Numbered from the stretch's first letter, positions 19,772 through 30,013 are shown. The stretch is 64,000 nt of DNA from Roseiarcus sp963836695 (GCA_963836695.1 CAWIKX010000002.1:248001-312000), one strand, 5' to 3'. The notes: generated by a model not told the origin, from the letters alone. Made by a program: numbers and translations.

Positions 19772-22249
19772 GTGACCGATCTACCCAAGCGGGCGCAAGT
19801 TGTCATTGTCGGTGGAGGGATCGTCGGCTGCAGCGTCGCATATCACCTGACGCTGCGCGGCTGCACCGACGTTCTGCTTCTCGAACGAAAGCAGCTCACC
19901 TGCGGAACGACGTGGCATGCCGCGGGGCTGGTCGGGCAGCTTCGCGCCACCCGTAACCTGACGAGGCTCGCGCAGTATACGACCGAACTCTACACAACAC
20001 TTGAAAAGGAGACCGGCCAGTCGACGGGCTTCCGTCAGATCGGTTCGCTTGCCGTCGCCACAAGCGATGGCCGGATGGAGGAATTGAAGCGCGGCGCCTC
20101 CATGGCGCGCTCATTTGGCCTGCAAGTCGATGTTGTCAGCGCGGAACGCGCGCTCGCTATGTGGCCGTTTCTCAACGCCGCCGATCTCCTAGGCGCGGTG
20201 CATCTGCCCAGAGACGGCCAGACCAATCCGATCGACACAACACAGGCGCTGGCGAAGGGCGCACGGAGCCGCGGCGCGCGGATCATCGAAGGCGCCAAGG
20301 TTGATGAGATCGTCGTCGAAAACGGCAGGGCCGTCGGCGTGCGGGGGGCATTTGGCGATATTCAAGCGGACGTCATCGTGAACTGCGCCGGCATGTGGGC
20401 GCGTGAACTCGGGGCGAAGGCTGGGGTCGCGTTACCCCTGCACGCGGCGGAACACTTCTACATCGTCACGGAGGCGATCCCGGAGCTGCCGCGCCACCTT
20501 CCCGTGCTGCGCGACGCCGACAGGTGCGCGTATTTCAAAGAGGACGCCGGGAAGCTTCTTGTCGGATGGTTCGAGCCTGTCGCTAAGCCCTGGGGAATGA
20601 ATGGCATCCCCGAGAGCTTCTCGTTCGATCAGCTGCCGGAAGATCTCGAACACATCGAACCTCTGCTCGAGGCAGCGGTCCACCGCGTTCCGGCGCTCGG
20701 CAAGGCGGGGATCCAGCTCTTCTTCAATGGACCCGAGAGCTTCACCCCGGACGACCGTTACCTGCTCGGCGAGACGCCGGAAGTTCGCAACCTGTTTGTG
20801 GCTGCGGGATTCAACTCGATCGGCATACAGTCTGCCGGGGGCGCCGGGAAGGTGCTGTCCGACTGGATCGTGGACGAACATCCGCCCATGGATCTGTGGG
20901 ATGTCGACGTCCGCCGGATGATGCCGTTCCAGCGGAACCGCGCCTATCTGCGCGATCGCACGGTGGAGACCCTAGGCCTGCTCTACGCCATGCACTGGCC
21001 ATTTCGACAGCTGGAATCGGCGCGCGGCGCGCGGCGCTCCGCGCTGCATGATCGGCTCAAGGCGGCTGGCGCCTGTTTTGGCGAGGCCGCCGGCTGGGAA
21101 CGCCCGAACTGGTACGCGCCGGATGGAGAGACGCCGCAATACAGATATAGCTACGGCCGGCAGAACTGGTTTCCATTTTCCGCGGACGAACATCGCGCGG
21201 TTCGCGAGACCGTCGGCTTGTTCGACCAATCGTCATTCGCCAAATTTGTCGTCGAGGGTCCGGACGCGGAGAAGGTCCTCAACCGGATCTCAGCAAACGA
21301 TGTCGCGGTTCCGGTCGGCAGGATCGTTTACACCCAGTGGCTTAACGAACGCGGCGGCATAGAAGCGGATCTGACCGTCACAAGAGAGGCCGACGATCGC
21401 TATCTTGTCGTGACGTCGGCGACTTCACAGACACGCGATCTCGCCTGGCTGAAGCGCAACATTCCGGCGGATGCGCGGGTTGCTGCTTATGATGTCACGT
21501 CCGGCCATGCCGTTCTCGGCGTCATGGGGCCGCGCGCCCGCGGCCTGCTGCAGCCGCTGACCGACGCCGATCTGTCGAACAAGGCTTTTCCGTTCGCCAC
21601 GTCGCAGATCATCGATCTCGGCTACGCTCGTGTGAGAGCAAGCCGCATTACTTACGTGGGCGAGCTCGGTTGGGAGCTTTACATACCGACTGAGTTCACC
21701 CAGGGCGTCTATGACGTGATCAGCGAAGCCGGGGCGCCGCTCGGTCTCAAGCTCGCCGGCTATCACGCCATGAATTCCCTTCGCATCGAGAAGGGCTATC
21801 GTCACTGGGGCCACGACATCACGGACGAGGACACGCCGCTCGAAGCTGGCCTGGGCTTTGCGGTCGCGATCGATAAGCCTGGGGGCTTTATCGGCCGCGA
21901 GGCTTTGCTTCGTCAGAAAGAGCGAGGACTGACCCGCCAACTCGTACAATTCGTCATGCAGGACGCCGAGCCGCTGCTTTATCACAACGAACCGATCCTT
22001 CGCGATGGCGAGATCGTTGGGCGCATTACGTCAGGCATGTTCGGCCACACGATCGGTCGCGCGATTGGTCTCGGCTATGTCGAAAACGGCGGCGACCTTG
22101 TGACGCCGGAACTCATCCGGGGCAGTCAGTTCGAGATCGAAGTGGCGGGCGCGAGGTTCCGCGCCAAGGCTTCGCTCAAGCCGGTCTATGACCCCGAAAA
22201 TCTCCGAGTGAAGGACGTCGAGGGCCGAACGCTTGAGCGCGTCGCCTAG
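19772..22249 (+). CDS. FAD-dependent dimethylglycine/sarcosine dehydrogenase-like oxidoreductase with GcvT domain
   Basis: An 825-residue two-domain enzyme. The N-terminal half is a DAO-type FAD oxidoreductase (VVIVGGGIVGCSVAYHL at about 10-26, then CGTTWHAAGLVGQLR, where the His may bind covalent FAD). The C-terminal half is an aminomethyltransferase (GcvT) fold that binds folate, with GELGWELYIP and YRHWGHDIT. Dimethylglycine and sarcosine dehydrogenases oxidise N-methyl groups and pass the formaldehyde unit to tetrahydrofolate. The start is GTG 19772, with GGAGGG about 8 bp upstream. It follows the amidinotransferase gene by 25 bp and precedes a second FAD enzyme by 17 bp. Confidence 0.9.
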   Translation: MTDLPKRAQVVIVGGGIVGCSVAYHLTLRGCTDVLLLERKQLTCGTTWHAAGLVGQLRATRNLTRLAQYTTELYTTLEKETGQSTGFRQIGSLAVATSDGRMEELKRGASMARSFGLQVDVVSAERALAMWPFLNAADLLGAVHLPRDGQTNPIDTTQALAKGARSRGARIIEGAKVDEIVVENGRAVGVRGAFGDIQADVIVNCAGMWARELGAKAGVALPLHAAEHFYIVTEAIPELPRHLPVLRDADRCAYFKEDAGKLLVGWFEPVAKPWGMNGIPESFSFDQLPEDLEHIEPLLEAAVHRVPALGKAGIQLFFNGPESFTPDDRYLLGETPEVRNLFVAAGFNSIGIQSAGGAGKVLSDWIVDEHPPMDLWDVDVRRMMPFQRNRAYLRDRTVETLGLLYAMHWPFRQLESARGARRSALHDRLKAAGACFGEAAGWERPNWYAPDGETPQYRYSYGRQNWFPFSADEHRAVRETVGLFDQSSFAKFVVEGPDAEKVLNRISANDVAVPVGRIVYTQWLNERGGIEADLTVTREADDRYLVVTSATSQTRDLAWLKRNIPADARVAAYDVTSGHAVLGVMGPRARGLLQPLTDADLSNKAFPFATSQIIDLGYARVRASRITYVGELGWELYIPTEFTQGVYDVISEAGAPLGLKLAGYHAMNSLRIEKGYRHWGHDITDEDTPLEAGLGFAVAIDKPGGFIGREALLRQKERGLTRQLVQFVMQDAEPLLYHNEPILRDGEIVGRITSGMFGHTIGRAIGLGYVENGGDLVTPELIRGSQFEIEVAGARFRAKASLKPVYDPENLRVKDVEGRTLERVA

Positions 22250-22266
22250 ACGCAGTTAGACAAAAT

Positions 22267-23571
22267 ATGGCCGACCCTGTCGAAGCGGAAAGAATCAGGC
22301 TGCCCCGCAGTCTTTATGCCGAGACGGCGCGGGAGCCCGTCGCGACGCCTCCGCTCCGCGGCGACAAACGCGTCGGCGTCGTCGTGGTCGGCGGCGGCTT
22401 CACGGGCTTGTCCACGGCTCTACACCTCGCGCAGCGTGGCGCCGATGTAACGGTTTTGGAGGCTCGGGAACCTGGCTGGGGCGCGTCAGGCCGTAACGGC
22501 GGCCAAGTCAATCCGGGGCTCAAGCATGAACCCGAGGCGATAGAACGCCATTTCGGCCGCGATTTGGGACGGCGGATGGTCACCCTCGCCGGCGGCGCCC
22601 CGGACCGGGTGTTCGCTCTCGTCCGAGAACTTCAGATCCGATGTGAGGCAAACCAAGGGGGCACGATTCGCGCAGCCTTCTCGAAGGGTTCGGCCAACTT
22701 TCTTCAGCAGGCCACAGCGGCATGGAAGGATCGCGGAGCGCCGGTTGAATTGCTGGAGGGCGACGCAATCGCTCGGGCGACCGGCACGGACCGTTACCTT
22801 TGTGGCGCGCTCGACCGGCGGGGCGGCTCGCTCAATCCCCTTGGCTATGCTCGCGGTCTGGCCGACGCTGCGGTTCGCGCAGGCGCCGTCATTCACGGGG
22901 GGACGAGCGCGGCCGCCGTGGAGCGGCGAGGCGCTTCCTGGGCGGTTGTGACGCCGGGAGGGACCGTCACCGCCGACTGGCTGGTCCTTGCTACGAATGG
23001 CTATTCAGACGAGCTCTGGCCGGGCCTTCGGCGGACGATTGTTCCCGTCTATAGTGGGATCGTGGCGACCGAGCCGCTCGCGGAAAACACCGCCAAGCGC
23101 ATCTTGCCGATGGGGACCGTCCTCTACGAGCACGAGGACATTACGGTCTACTACCGGCTCGACGTCTCCAACAGGCTCTTGATGGGCGGGCGGAGCCGCC
23201 TGCGGACGCTCGAAAGTCCTAATGATTTCAGCGACCTGATCGCCTACGCGAAGCGGCTGTGGCCCTTTATAGGCAATCCCCATTGGGCGCATGGCTGGAA
23301 CGGCCAACTGGCGCTCACCTTGGACCACTACCCGCATCTCTATGAGCCGGCGCACAACGTGATCGCCTGCCTTGGCTACAACGGCCGCGGCGTCGCGATG
23401 GCAACCGCAGTGGGCGCCGAAATCGCCCGCCGTATAACCGGAACGCCCGCGGCGGAGCTTGATATGCCGGTGAGGTCGGCTCTGGAGCCAATTCGGCTGC
23501 ACCGGTTTTGGCCAATCGGCGTGACGGCGAGACTTGCCTACGGTCGCCTCGTGAGGGCCATTGGCGTGTAG
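22267..23571 (+). CDS. FAD-dependent amine oxidoreductase (DadA/PuuB-like)
   Basis: A 434-residue DAO-family flavoprotein with dinucleotide-binding VGVVVVGGGFTGLSTALHLA (about 37-56) and GWGASGRNGGQVNPG, typical of gamma-glutamylputrescine oxidase and related amine oxidases. The C-terminus has CLGYNGRGVAMATAVG, the second FAD contact. It lies in the amidinotransferase/demethylase operon. The family acts on secondary amines or primary amino groups with release of aldehyde and peroxide or reduced carrier; the actual substrate is unknown. Confidence 0.88.
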   Translation: MADPVEAERIRLPRSLYAETAREPVATPPLRGDKRVGVVVVGGGFTGLSTALHLAQRGADVTVLEAREPGWGASGRNGGQVNPGLKHEPEAIERHFGRDLGRRMVTLAGGAPDRVFALVRELQIRCEANQGGTIRAAFSKGSANFLQQATAAWKDRGAPVELLEGDAIARATGTDRYLCGALDRRGGSLNPLGYARGLADAAVRAGAVIHGGTSAAAVERRGASWAVVTPGGTVTADWLVLATNGYSDELWPGLRRTIVPVYSGIVATEPLAENTAKRILPMGTVLYEHEDITVYYRLDVSNRLLMGGRSRLRTLESPNDFSDLIAYAKRLWPFIGNPHWAHGWNGQLALTLDHYPHLYEPAHNVIACLGYNGRGVAMATAVGAEIARRITGTPAAELDMPVRSALEPIRLHRFWPIGVTARLAYGRLVRAIGV

Positions 23572-23659
23572 CTTCAGGGGCGGACGCCGCTGAACGCGAG
23601 TAGAGGCTTCTCCAAATCGCCACAGGGTCACTTCATGGAGAGGTCAACAGAATTTGATG

Positions 23660-23673
23660 TCGCACTGCAGCAA
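23660..23673. promoter_or_regulatory. PhaR-like palindrome upstream of RND operon
   Basis: TCGCACTGCAGCAA, about 115 bp before the RND gene start, matches the element upstream of the phasin gene (63662-63675) at 13 of 14 positions. It is centred on CTGCAG and resembles PhaR/AniA operators of Alphaproteobacteria. The match is seen; the regulator is inferred. Confidence 0.4.
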
Positions 23674-23786
23674 TCAGCGTCTATATCTTGGGTGGCGTTG
23701 ACAGCCCCCGACCCAGGGCGATGGCGATTCGCCGTCAACCTGGAGCGACATAATGGGCGCAACGATTTAATGACAGGTCAGGCTTG

Positions 23787-26700
23787 ATGACAGCCGTCGT
23801 TCGGTTAGCTCTCGCGCGTCCCTACACCTTCGTCGTCATGGCGATTCTGGTGATGATTTTTGGCGTGCTGTCGGCCGTCCGGACCCCGACCGACATTTTT
23901 CCCAATATCGGCATCCCGGTCATATCGGTCGTCTGGAACTATACCGGCCTATCGCCCGATGACATGGCCGGCCGGATCGTTGCTCCCTACGAACGGGTTC
24001 TTTCCACCACGGTCAACGACGTTGAACACATCGAGTTGCAGTCGTTTCCCGGCATGGGCGTGGTCAAGATCTTCTTCCAGCCGAATGTCGACATCAACGC
24101 CGCCCAGGCCCAGGTCACGTCGATTTCGCAAACCATCCTGAAGCAGCTTCCCTCGGGAGCCACGCCGCCGATCATTCTGGCCTACAACGCCTCGAGCGTC
24201 CCGATCATCCAGTTGGCTTTGTCCAGCGACTCGCTTTCCCAGGTCGAGTTGGCAGATCTCGCGCTGAACTTCATTCGGCCGCAGCTCACCACAGTCGCGG
24301 GCGCCCAGCTTCCCTATCCTTACGGCGGGGCGACGCGCCAAGTGCAAATTGACCTCGATCAGAATGCGCTGCGCGCCCACAACCTCTCGGCGGTCGATGT
24401 CGGCCACGGGCTCGCCCTACAAAACCAGATCAATCCGGTCGGCACGGAGAAAATCGGGCCGTACGAATTCACCGTCGATCTCAATGATTCGCCTAAGGCC
24501 GTGGCGGACTTCAACAACCTTCCGGTCGAGGTCGTGAACGGCGCAGTCGTGTTCATGCACGACGTCGCCTACGTCCACGACGGTTCGCCGCCGCAGACCA
24601 ATGTCGTTCAGCTCGATGGGCACAAAGGCGTCCTGATGTCCATTCTCAAGATTGGCTCGGCCTCCACGCTCGACGTCATCTCGGGCATCAAGGCTCGCCT
24701 CCCGGCAATCGAAGCCACACTCCCTCCCGGCGTCAACCTCAAGTTCGTCGGGGACCAGTCCGACTTCGTCAAATCTTCCGTCGCCGCCGTGGTGCGTGAG
24801 GGAGTGGTTGCCGCGACGCTTACCGGGTTCATGATTCTCGTCTTTCTCGGCAGCTGGCGATCCACCCTCATCATCACGGTTTCGATACCGCTTGCGGTCC
24901 TGAGTTCCTTGACCGCGCTTTCTCTGCTCGGTCAGACCATCAATGTCATGACGCTTGGCGGCCTCGCTCTTGCCGTCGGCATCCTGGTCGACGATGCGAC
25001 TGTCACGATCGAGAACATCAACCGCCACATGGAGCATGGCGAGGATATTTTGACCGCCATCACCACCGGCGCAAACGAAATCATGCCGCCCGCGACGATC
25101 GCTCTGTTCTGCATCTGCATCGCCTTCGTGCCTCTACTCGCGCTCGGCGGAGTGGCGGGCTACCTCTTCCGTCCGCTGGCGATGGCGGTCGTCTTCGCGA
25201 TGATCGCCTCCTACATTCTCACCTACACGCTAGTGCCTACGATGGCGCATTTCCTGCTCAAGAATCAGCATCAACACGCCACCGGCGGCGAGGCGAGCGA
25301 GCCGCGCCGTCCCGGATTCTTTGGCCGCTTCCAGCAGGGGTTCGAGTATTATTTCGAACGGTTTCGGCAAGGCTATTTGGGAATCTTGCGATTGGCGCTT
25401 CAGCGTCGTTTGGCGTTCGCCGGCGGCTTCGTCTGTTTCGCCTTGCTGTCTCTCGGCCTCGCCCCGTTTCTGGGGCAGGAGTTCTTTCCTTCGGTCGATT
25501 CCGGAGCAATCAAGATCCACTTAAGAGCGCAGACAGGAACGCGAATCGAGGAAACGACGCGGCTGACTGATCAGGTCGAACAGAAAGTTCGTTCGATCAT
25601 TCCGCCCGACCGGCTGGCGAGCATCGTGAACAACATCGGCTTGCCGGTGAGCGGCATCAATCTCTCGTACCAGAACACCGGGACAATCGGCGTCTTCGAC
25701 GCCGACATGCTCATAAGCATGCGCGAGGGGCCGATCTCGACCGACGCTTATGTGAAGACGCTGCGTGAGCAACTCCCTAAAGCCTTCCCAGGCGTGACAT
25801 TCTCTTTCCTTCCGGCGGATATGGTGAGCCAGATTCTCAACTTCGGCTCGCCGGCGCCGATCGACGTCCAGATCGCCGGCAATGATCTGAACGCGAGCCG
25901 CGCGTTCGCCAACAAGCTCTTGGCCAAGATTCGTCATGTTCCCGGAATCGCCGATCCACGCATTCAGGAAGCGTTCCAGGACCCAGCGCTTAAGGTCGAC
26001 TTCAATCGCGAATTCGCCGGCGTCGTCGGGTTGACGGAGAACGACGCCTCGACCAGCCTTCAGACGACACTCTCCGGCAGCACCCAGACCGCTCCGACCT
26101 ATTGGTTGAGTCCGAACGGCGTCTCTTACGCGGTTTCGGTCCAAACGCCGCAATACGGCATCGACACGCTCGGAGACCTCAAATACGTGCCGTTGAGGAC
26201 CGACAATTCGACCCAGTTGCTCGGGGGTCTCGCGACCTTTTCGCCTGAGCCGCTCGACGCCATTGCCTCGCACTATGACATCCGCAGCGTTGTCGACATC
26301 GATGCGGGGACGCAGGATCGGGATCTTGGCGGCGTCGCCGCGGATGTTCAGAAGATCGTCGACGACGCGCGCGCCGAACTGCCCAAGGGATCGACCGTCA
26401 CGATACGGGGTCAGGTGGCGACGATGTCGAGCGCGTATTTTCAATTGATGATCGGCTTGGCCTTCTCCGCCGTGCTGATCTATCTTCTGATCGTCGTCAA
26501 TTTTCAGTCCTGGCTCGACCCGTTCGTAATCATCACGGCGCTTCCGGCGGCATTGGCCGGAATCGTGTGGCTGCTGTTCCTCACGCATACGAGCCTGTCC
26601 GTTCCCGCCCTGACTGGAGCGATTATGTGCATGGGCGTGGCGACGGCGAACAGTATCCTCGTCGTCAGCTTCGCGCGCGAACAGCTCGCGGAGGGAAAAA

Positions 26701-26984
26701 GCCCTGTCGAGGCCGCTCTCGAGGCTGGCGCCACGCGGTTCAGGCCGGTCTTGATGACCGCCCTCGCCATGATCATCGGCATGGCGCCGATGGCCATTGA
26801 GGCGGGGGAAAATTCGCCTTTGGGACGAGCCGTGATCGGCGGTCTCACGTTCGCGACATTCGCAACGCTTCTGTTCGTGCCGACTGTGTTCTCGATCGCG
26901 CACCGAGCCAATCCGAATAAATCCAAAGCCCAAGACAAAGCCAGACCGGCGGCGCCCCTTGTCGGGCTGCCCTCCCATGCCTGA
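23787..26984 (+). CDS. RND-family efflux permease (AcrB/MexF-like)
   Basis: Inner-membrane proton-driven pump of 1065 residues with the usual 12-TM layout and two large periplasmic loops. The N-terminal TM1 region is ALARPYTFVVMAILVMIFG. The TM4 acidic cluster is visible (ALAVGILVDDATVTIENINRH), as is the repeat-related C-terminal CMGVATANSILVVSFAREQL. I start at ATG 23787; a TTG lies directly before it. The adaptor gene follows 12 bp later. No outer-membrane factor gene is nearby, so a shared TolC-type channel is assumed. Substrates are unknown; sequence style is closer to multidrug/organic pumps than to metal pumps. Confidence 0.93.
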   Translation: MTAVVRLALARPYTFVVMAILVMIFGVLSAVRTPTDIFPNIGIPVISVVWNYTGLSPDDMAGRIVAPYERVLSTTVNDVEHIELQSFPGMGVVKIFFQPNVDINAAQAQVTSISQTILKQLPSGATPPIILAYNASSVPIIQLALSSDSLSQVELADLALNFIRPQLTTVAGAQLPYPYGGATRQVQIDLDQNALRAHNLSAVDVGHGLALQNQINPVGTEKIGPYEFTVDLNDSPKAVADFNNLPVEVVNGAVVFMHDVAYVHDGSPPQTNVVQLDGHKGVLMSILKIGSASTLDVISGIKARLPAIEATLPPGVNLKFVGDQSDFVKSSVAAVVREGVVAATLTGFMILVFLGSWRSTLIITVSIPLAVLSSLTALSLLGQTINVMTLGGLALAVGILVDDATVTIENINRHMEHGEDILTAITTGANEIMPPATIALFCICIAFVPLLALGGVAGYLFRPLAMAVVFAMIASYILTYTLVPTMAHFLLKNQHQHATGGEASEPRRPGFFGRFQQGFEYYFERFRQGYLGILRLALQRRLAFAGGFVCFALLSLGLAPFLGQEFFPSVDSGAIKIHLRAQTGTRIEETTRLTDQVEQKVRSIIPPDRLASIVNNIGLPVSGINLSYQNTGTIGVFDADMLISMREGPISTDAYVKTLREQLPKAFPGVTFSFLPADMVSQILNFGSPAPIDVQIAGNDLNASRAFANKLLAKIRHVPGIADPRIQEAFQDPALKVDFNREFAGVVGLTENDASTSLQTTLSGSTQTAPTYWLSPNGVSYAVSVQTPQYGIDTLGDLKYVPLRTDNSTQLLGGLATFSPEPLDAIASHYDIRSVVDIDAGTQDRDLGGVAADVQKIVDDARAELPKGSTVTIRGQVATMSSAYFQLMIGLAFSAVLIYLLIVVNFQSWLDPFVIITALPAALAGIVWLLFLTHTSLSVPALTGAIMCMGVATANSILVVSFAREQLAEGKSPVEAALEAGATRFRPVLMTALAMIIGMAPMAIEAGENSPLGRAVIGGLTFATFATLLFVPTVFSIAHRANPNKSKAQDKARPAAPLVGLPSHA

Positions 26985-26996
26985 TCCGGAGTCCTC

Positions 26997-28250
26997 ATGT
27001 CCTCTGAATCCACCGCTGTTCCACCCAAACCCAAAGCGCGCCGGGTGCTGCTTGTTGTCTCTATCCTTGCGATCGGGGCCGCCGGCCTCGCGGCCTCGGG
27101 CATCATGGATCGCGCCAAGAGCACGCAAGAAGTCGCGGCCTGGACCGACGCTCAGACCATTCCCACGGTGCGCGTCGTGCGGCCCGAGCACGGAGCTCAA
27201 GAACAGGAGCTTGTTCTTCCGGGCAATGTCGCCGCTTTCAACACCGGCTCGCTTTTTGCCCGCGCCAGCGGCTACATCACGGCCTGGCACAAGGACATCG
27301 GCGCCCACGTGAAGAAGGATGAGATCCTGGCGACGATCTCGGCCCCGGATCTCGATCAACAGCTGGAACAGGCGAAGGCGCAACTCGTCCAGTTGCAGGC
27401 CGCGGTTCAACAAGCGCAGGCCACGGCGGATCTCGGCAAGGTGACCGACCAGCGGACGTCGCAGTTGGTCGTTCAGGGCTGGCAAAGCAAGCAGCAAGGC
27501 GATACCGACCGCTTGAACGCGGCGTCCCAACTGGCCGCTGTGTCGGTCGCCAAGGCGAATGTGGTGGCGCAGCAGGCGGCGGTCAGCCGGCTTGAGGAAC
27601 TGACCAGCTTCGAACAGATCAAGGCGCCGTTCGACGGCGTCGTGACTGCGCGCAACGTCGATATTGGCGACCTGGTCAACGCAGGCGGCAACACGGGACG
27701 GGCCTTGTTCCAAGTCGCCGACATCCACCGCGTGCGCATTTACGTGAACGCGCCACAAGCCTTCCTTGGCGACCTTGCCCCGGGCATTAAGGCGACGTTG
27801 CATTTGCCCGGCCAGAAGGAGACTTTTGAGGCTGAGCTTGCGTCAACATCGAACGCGCTGGCGGAGAACTCTCGTACAGCTCTCATCGAGCTGCAGGCGG
27901 ACAACGGTGACGGCAAGCTCTGGCCCGGCGCCTTCGCCGAGGTTCACTTCCACCTCCCCGCCGACCCGAATACGCTGTCGGTTCCACTAACCGCTCTCGT
28001 CTTCGGCGCCCAAGGCATGCAGGTCGCCGCGCTCGACGGCGAAGACAAGGTGGTCCTCAAGCCGGTCACCGTCGGTCGCAATCTCGGAAATCGAGTGCAG
28101 GTCGAGGCCGGCCTCTCGCCCTCGGACCGGCTTGTCGACAACCCGCTCGAGTTGACCGAGACCGGCGACAAAGTGAATGTCGCCAATCCGGACCCGAACA
28201 TGATCGCACGCGACGCTAAAGCGGCGCCGAACAAGCCGCCGAGCCTGTAA
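26997..28250 (+). CDS. RND efflux periplasmic adaptor (membrane fusion protein)
   Basis: Adaptor of 417 residues. It has an N-terminal membrane anchor (about 20-38), a lipoyl-like half (ASGYITAWHKDIGAHVKKDEILATI), an alpha-helical hairpin rich in Gln and Ala (about 115-210), the second lipoyl half (IKAPFDGVVTARNVDIGDLV) and beta-barrel/MP domains. It lies 12 bp after the permease gene, the reverse of the more usual adaptor-first order. It bridges the permease to an outer-membrane channel encoded elsewhere. Confidence 0.93.
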   Translation: MSSESTAVPPKPKARRVLLVVSILAIGAAGLAASGIMDRAKSTQEVAAWTDAQTIPTVRVVRPEHGAQEQELVLPGNVAAFNTGSLFARASGYITAWHKDIGAHVKKDEILATISAPDLDQQLEQAKAQLVQLQAAVQQAQATADLGKVTDQRTSQLVVQGWQSKQQGDTDRLNAASQLAAVSVAKANVVAQQAAVSRLEELTSFEQIKAPFDGVVTARNVDIGDLVNAGGNTGRALFQVADIHRVRIYVNAPQAFLGDLAPGIKATLHLPGQKETFEAELASTSNALAENSRTALIELQADNGDGKLWPGAFAEVHFHLPADPNTLSVPLTALVFGAQGMQVAALDGEDKVVLKPVTVGRNLGNRVQVEAGLSPSDRLVDNPLELTETGDKVNVANPDPNMIARDAKAAPNKPPSL

Positions 28251-28327
28251 ACGACCGGCAGGCAAGTTGCACGACCCGATGAGCCGCCCGCGATGTCTCT
28301 AGGCCGCGCGGCCGCCGGAGGTCTTGG

Positions 28328-28606
28328 TCACTGGTCGGGCGGAGGATTGTCGCATTTGGCGTGCGCGCGCTTGACTTCCGCAAGACTATGGAAGGTTTGG
28401 GAGGCGATGTGCGCGCAATAGTCGTCCAGCGAACCGTTCTCCTCAGATGGAGCGCCTGCGTCGGGCGGTCCCTGAGAGTCGGGAGGATCATTCGGCCCTG
28501 GAACGACAGGCGAATGCTCGAACAGACCGGGAGGGTACCCGCTATCCGCTGCGAGCGTGGTGCCCGCGGCCAGCGCAATGACGAACGCGAGGATTAAGCT
28601 CTTCAT
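28328..28606 (-). CDS. Small secreted Pro-rich protein, unknown function
   Basis: About 92 residues. There is a clear signal peptide (MKSLILAFVIALAAGTTLAA), a Pro/Gly/Asp-rich middle (GPNDPPDSQGPPDAGAPS) and a C-terminal helix with two Cys (DDYCAHIAS, AHAKCDNPP) that could pair. The ATG at 28606 fits the signal peptide; an ATG at 28624 is possible. It is divergent from hemC. No family recognised. Confidence 0.58.
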   Translation of the reverse strand: MKSLILAFVIALAAGTTLAADSGYPPGLFEHSPVVPGPNDPPDSQGPPDAGAPSEENGSLDDYCAHIASQTFHSLAEVKRAHAKCDNPPPDQ

Positions 28607-28778
28607 GGGCACGACAGATGGCATTGCGTTGCGCGGACGGCAACAGGAGAGAGCGCGATGGCCCGCCCGCTATTCCTGGCGAGAAACCCCCTGATCGCTT
28701 CGGCGGACATCTCGTAAGGCTGATCTTCGAAGGTGGCCTGAGCTTGACAGGGCCATTCGCGAAGGTCAGGGCGCTGCG

Positions 28779-29708
28779 ATGACCTCCGTCCTGTTCACGC
28801 TTGGCACGCGCGGTTCGCCTTTGGCGCTCATCCAGGCGAACGAGGCGCGTCGTCGCCTGGCTGAGCGCCAAGACTGGGAGATCGAGCGGATCGCGCTCAA
28901 GGTCATCCGCACGACCGGCGACGCGATCCAGGACCGCCCGCTCGCCGAAGCCGGCGGCAAGGGCCTGTTCACCAGGGAAATCGACGCCGCGCTCCTCGCC
29001 GGCGCGATCGACGCCGCGGCGCACTCGGCCAAGGATTTGCCCTCGATCATGCCCGATGGCGTTGTCATCGCGGCCTATCTGCCCCGCGAAGACGTGCGCG
29101 ACGCGCTCATCTCGGCGTTGGCCGACAGAATCGAGGAGCTGCCGCTCGAGGCGACCTTCGGCGCCGCCTCGCTGCGCCGTCAGGCCCAAGCGCTGAGCCT
29201 TCGCCCTGACCTCAAGCCCGTGCTCCTGCGCGGCAATGTCGAGACGAGGCTGCGCAAGGCCGAGTCGGGCGAGGTCGGCGCGACGCTTCTGGCGCTCGCC
29301 GGCTTAAATCGGCTTGGTCTTAGCAACCGGGCGCGCGCCATCCTCGACGTCGACATGTTCCTGCCCGCTCCCGGCCAGGGCGCGATCGCCATCACCGCAC
29401 GGCGCGACAACGCGAGGGTGCTTGAGGCGCTGAACGCCATTTCGGACAGCGAGACCGCGGGGGCGCTGACCGCCGAGCGGGCCTTCCTCGCCGAACTCGA
29501 GGGCTCCTGTCGTACCCCGATCGCGGGCCTCGCCCGCCTCGATGGCGGAAGGCTGAGATTGAGGGGCGAAGTGCTGCGCACCGACGGCTCCGAGCGCTTC
29601 GACATTGCTGTGGAGGGCGCGGCCGCCGAGGCCGAGCGGCTCGGGCGCGACGCCGGGCGCCAGTTGGCGGGCCGCCTGCCCGAAGGCGTCCTCGTCAAGG
29701 GCGGGTGA
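28779..29708 (+). CDS. hemC: Hydroxymethylbilane synthase (porphobilinogen deaminase)
   Basis: Tetrapyrrole enzyme joining four porphobilinogens. The N-terminal GTRGSPLALIQANEARRRL, then KDLPSIMPDG and the dipyrromethane-cofactor cysteine in LEGSCRTPIAG (about residue 244) are all present. At 309 residues it is complete. In many relatives hemC is beside hemD and tsaD; neither is here. The frame is intact despite the high GC. Confidence 0.97.
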   Translation: MTSVLFTLGTRGSPLALIQANEARRRLAERQDWEIERIALKVIRTTGDAIQDRPLAEAGGKGLFTREIDAALLAGAIDAAAHSAKDLPSIMPDGVVIAAYLPREDVRDALISALADRIEELPLEATFGAASLRRQAQALSLRPDLKPVLLRGNVETRLRKAESGEVGATLLALAGLNRLGLSNRARAILDVDMFLPAPGQGAIAITARRDNARVLEALNAISDSETAGALTAERAFLAELEGSCRTPIAGLARLDGGRLRLRGEVLRTDGSERFDIAVEGAAAEAERLGRDAGRQLAGRLPEGVLVKGG

Positions 29709-30013
29709 GCGGCCGTCCGAGCCAACTGGCCGACGGGGTGTTGAGCACCGTCCGGGCCGGTCCGCCGCCATGAACAACCACCCCCGTTTGGGAACCGTAT
29801 TCGAAATCTCCCCCCCCCCCGCGCCAGACGGCAAGAAAGATGGCGTCGCGTGACAGTCGCCCGTTCGGTGATAGAGTGCGGCCAAGGCGCCTTCGGTTGA
29901 GGCCAAGCGGCCGGTGCGACATTCGCTTCCGGCGCTCGCGGCCCCGCCTTGCCCATTGCGGAAATCCGCGCGATTTTAAGAGCGCGAGAACATCGAACGC
30001 GAGGATGACGGCC

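Noticed and set aside
25521..27803. 760-codon minus-strand frame
   Set aside because: It lies antisense to the RND permease and adaptor genes; its Arg/Asp/Gly-rich composition is that of a high-GC shadow frame.
29810..29820. Run of 11 C
   Set aside because: Lies between hemC and the aldolase gene; probably a simple homopolymer (and a site of length error), with no evident function.
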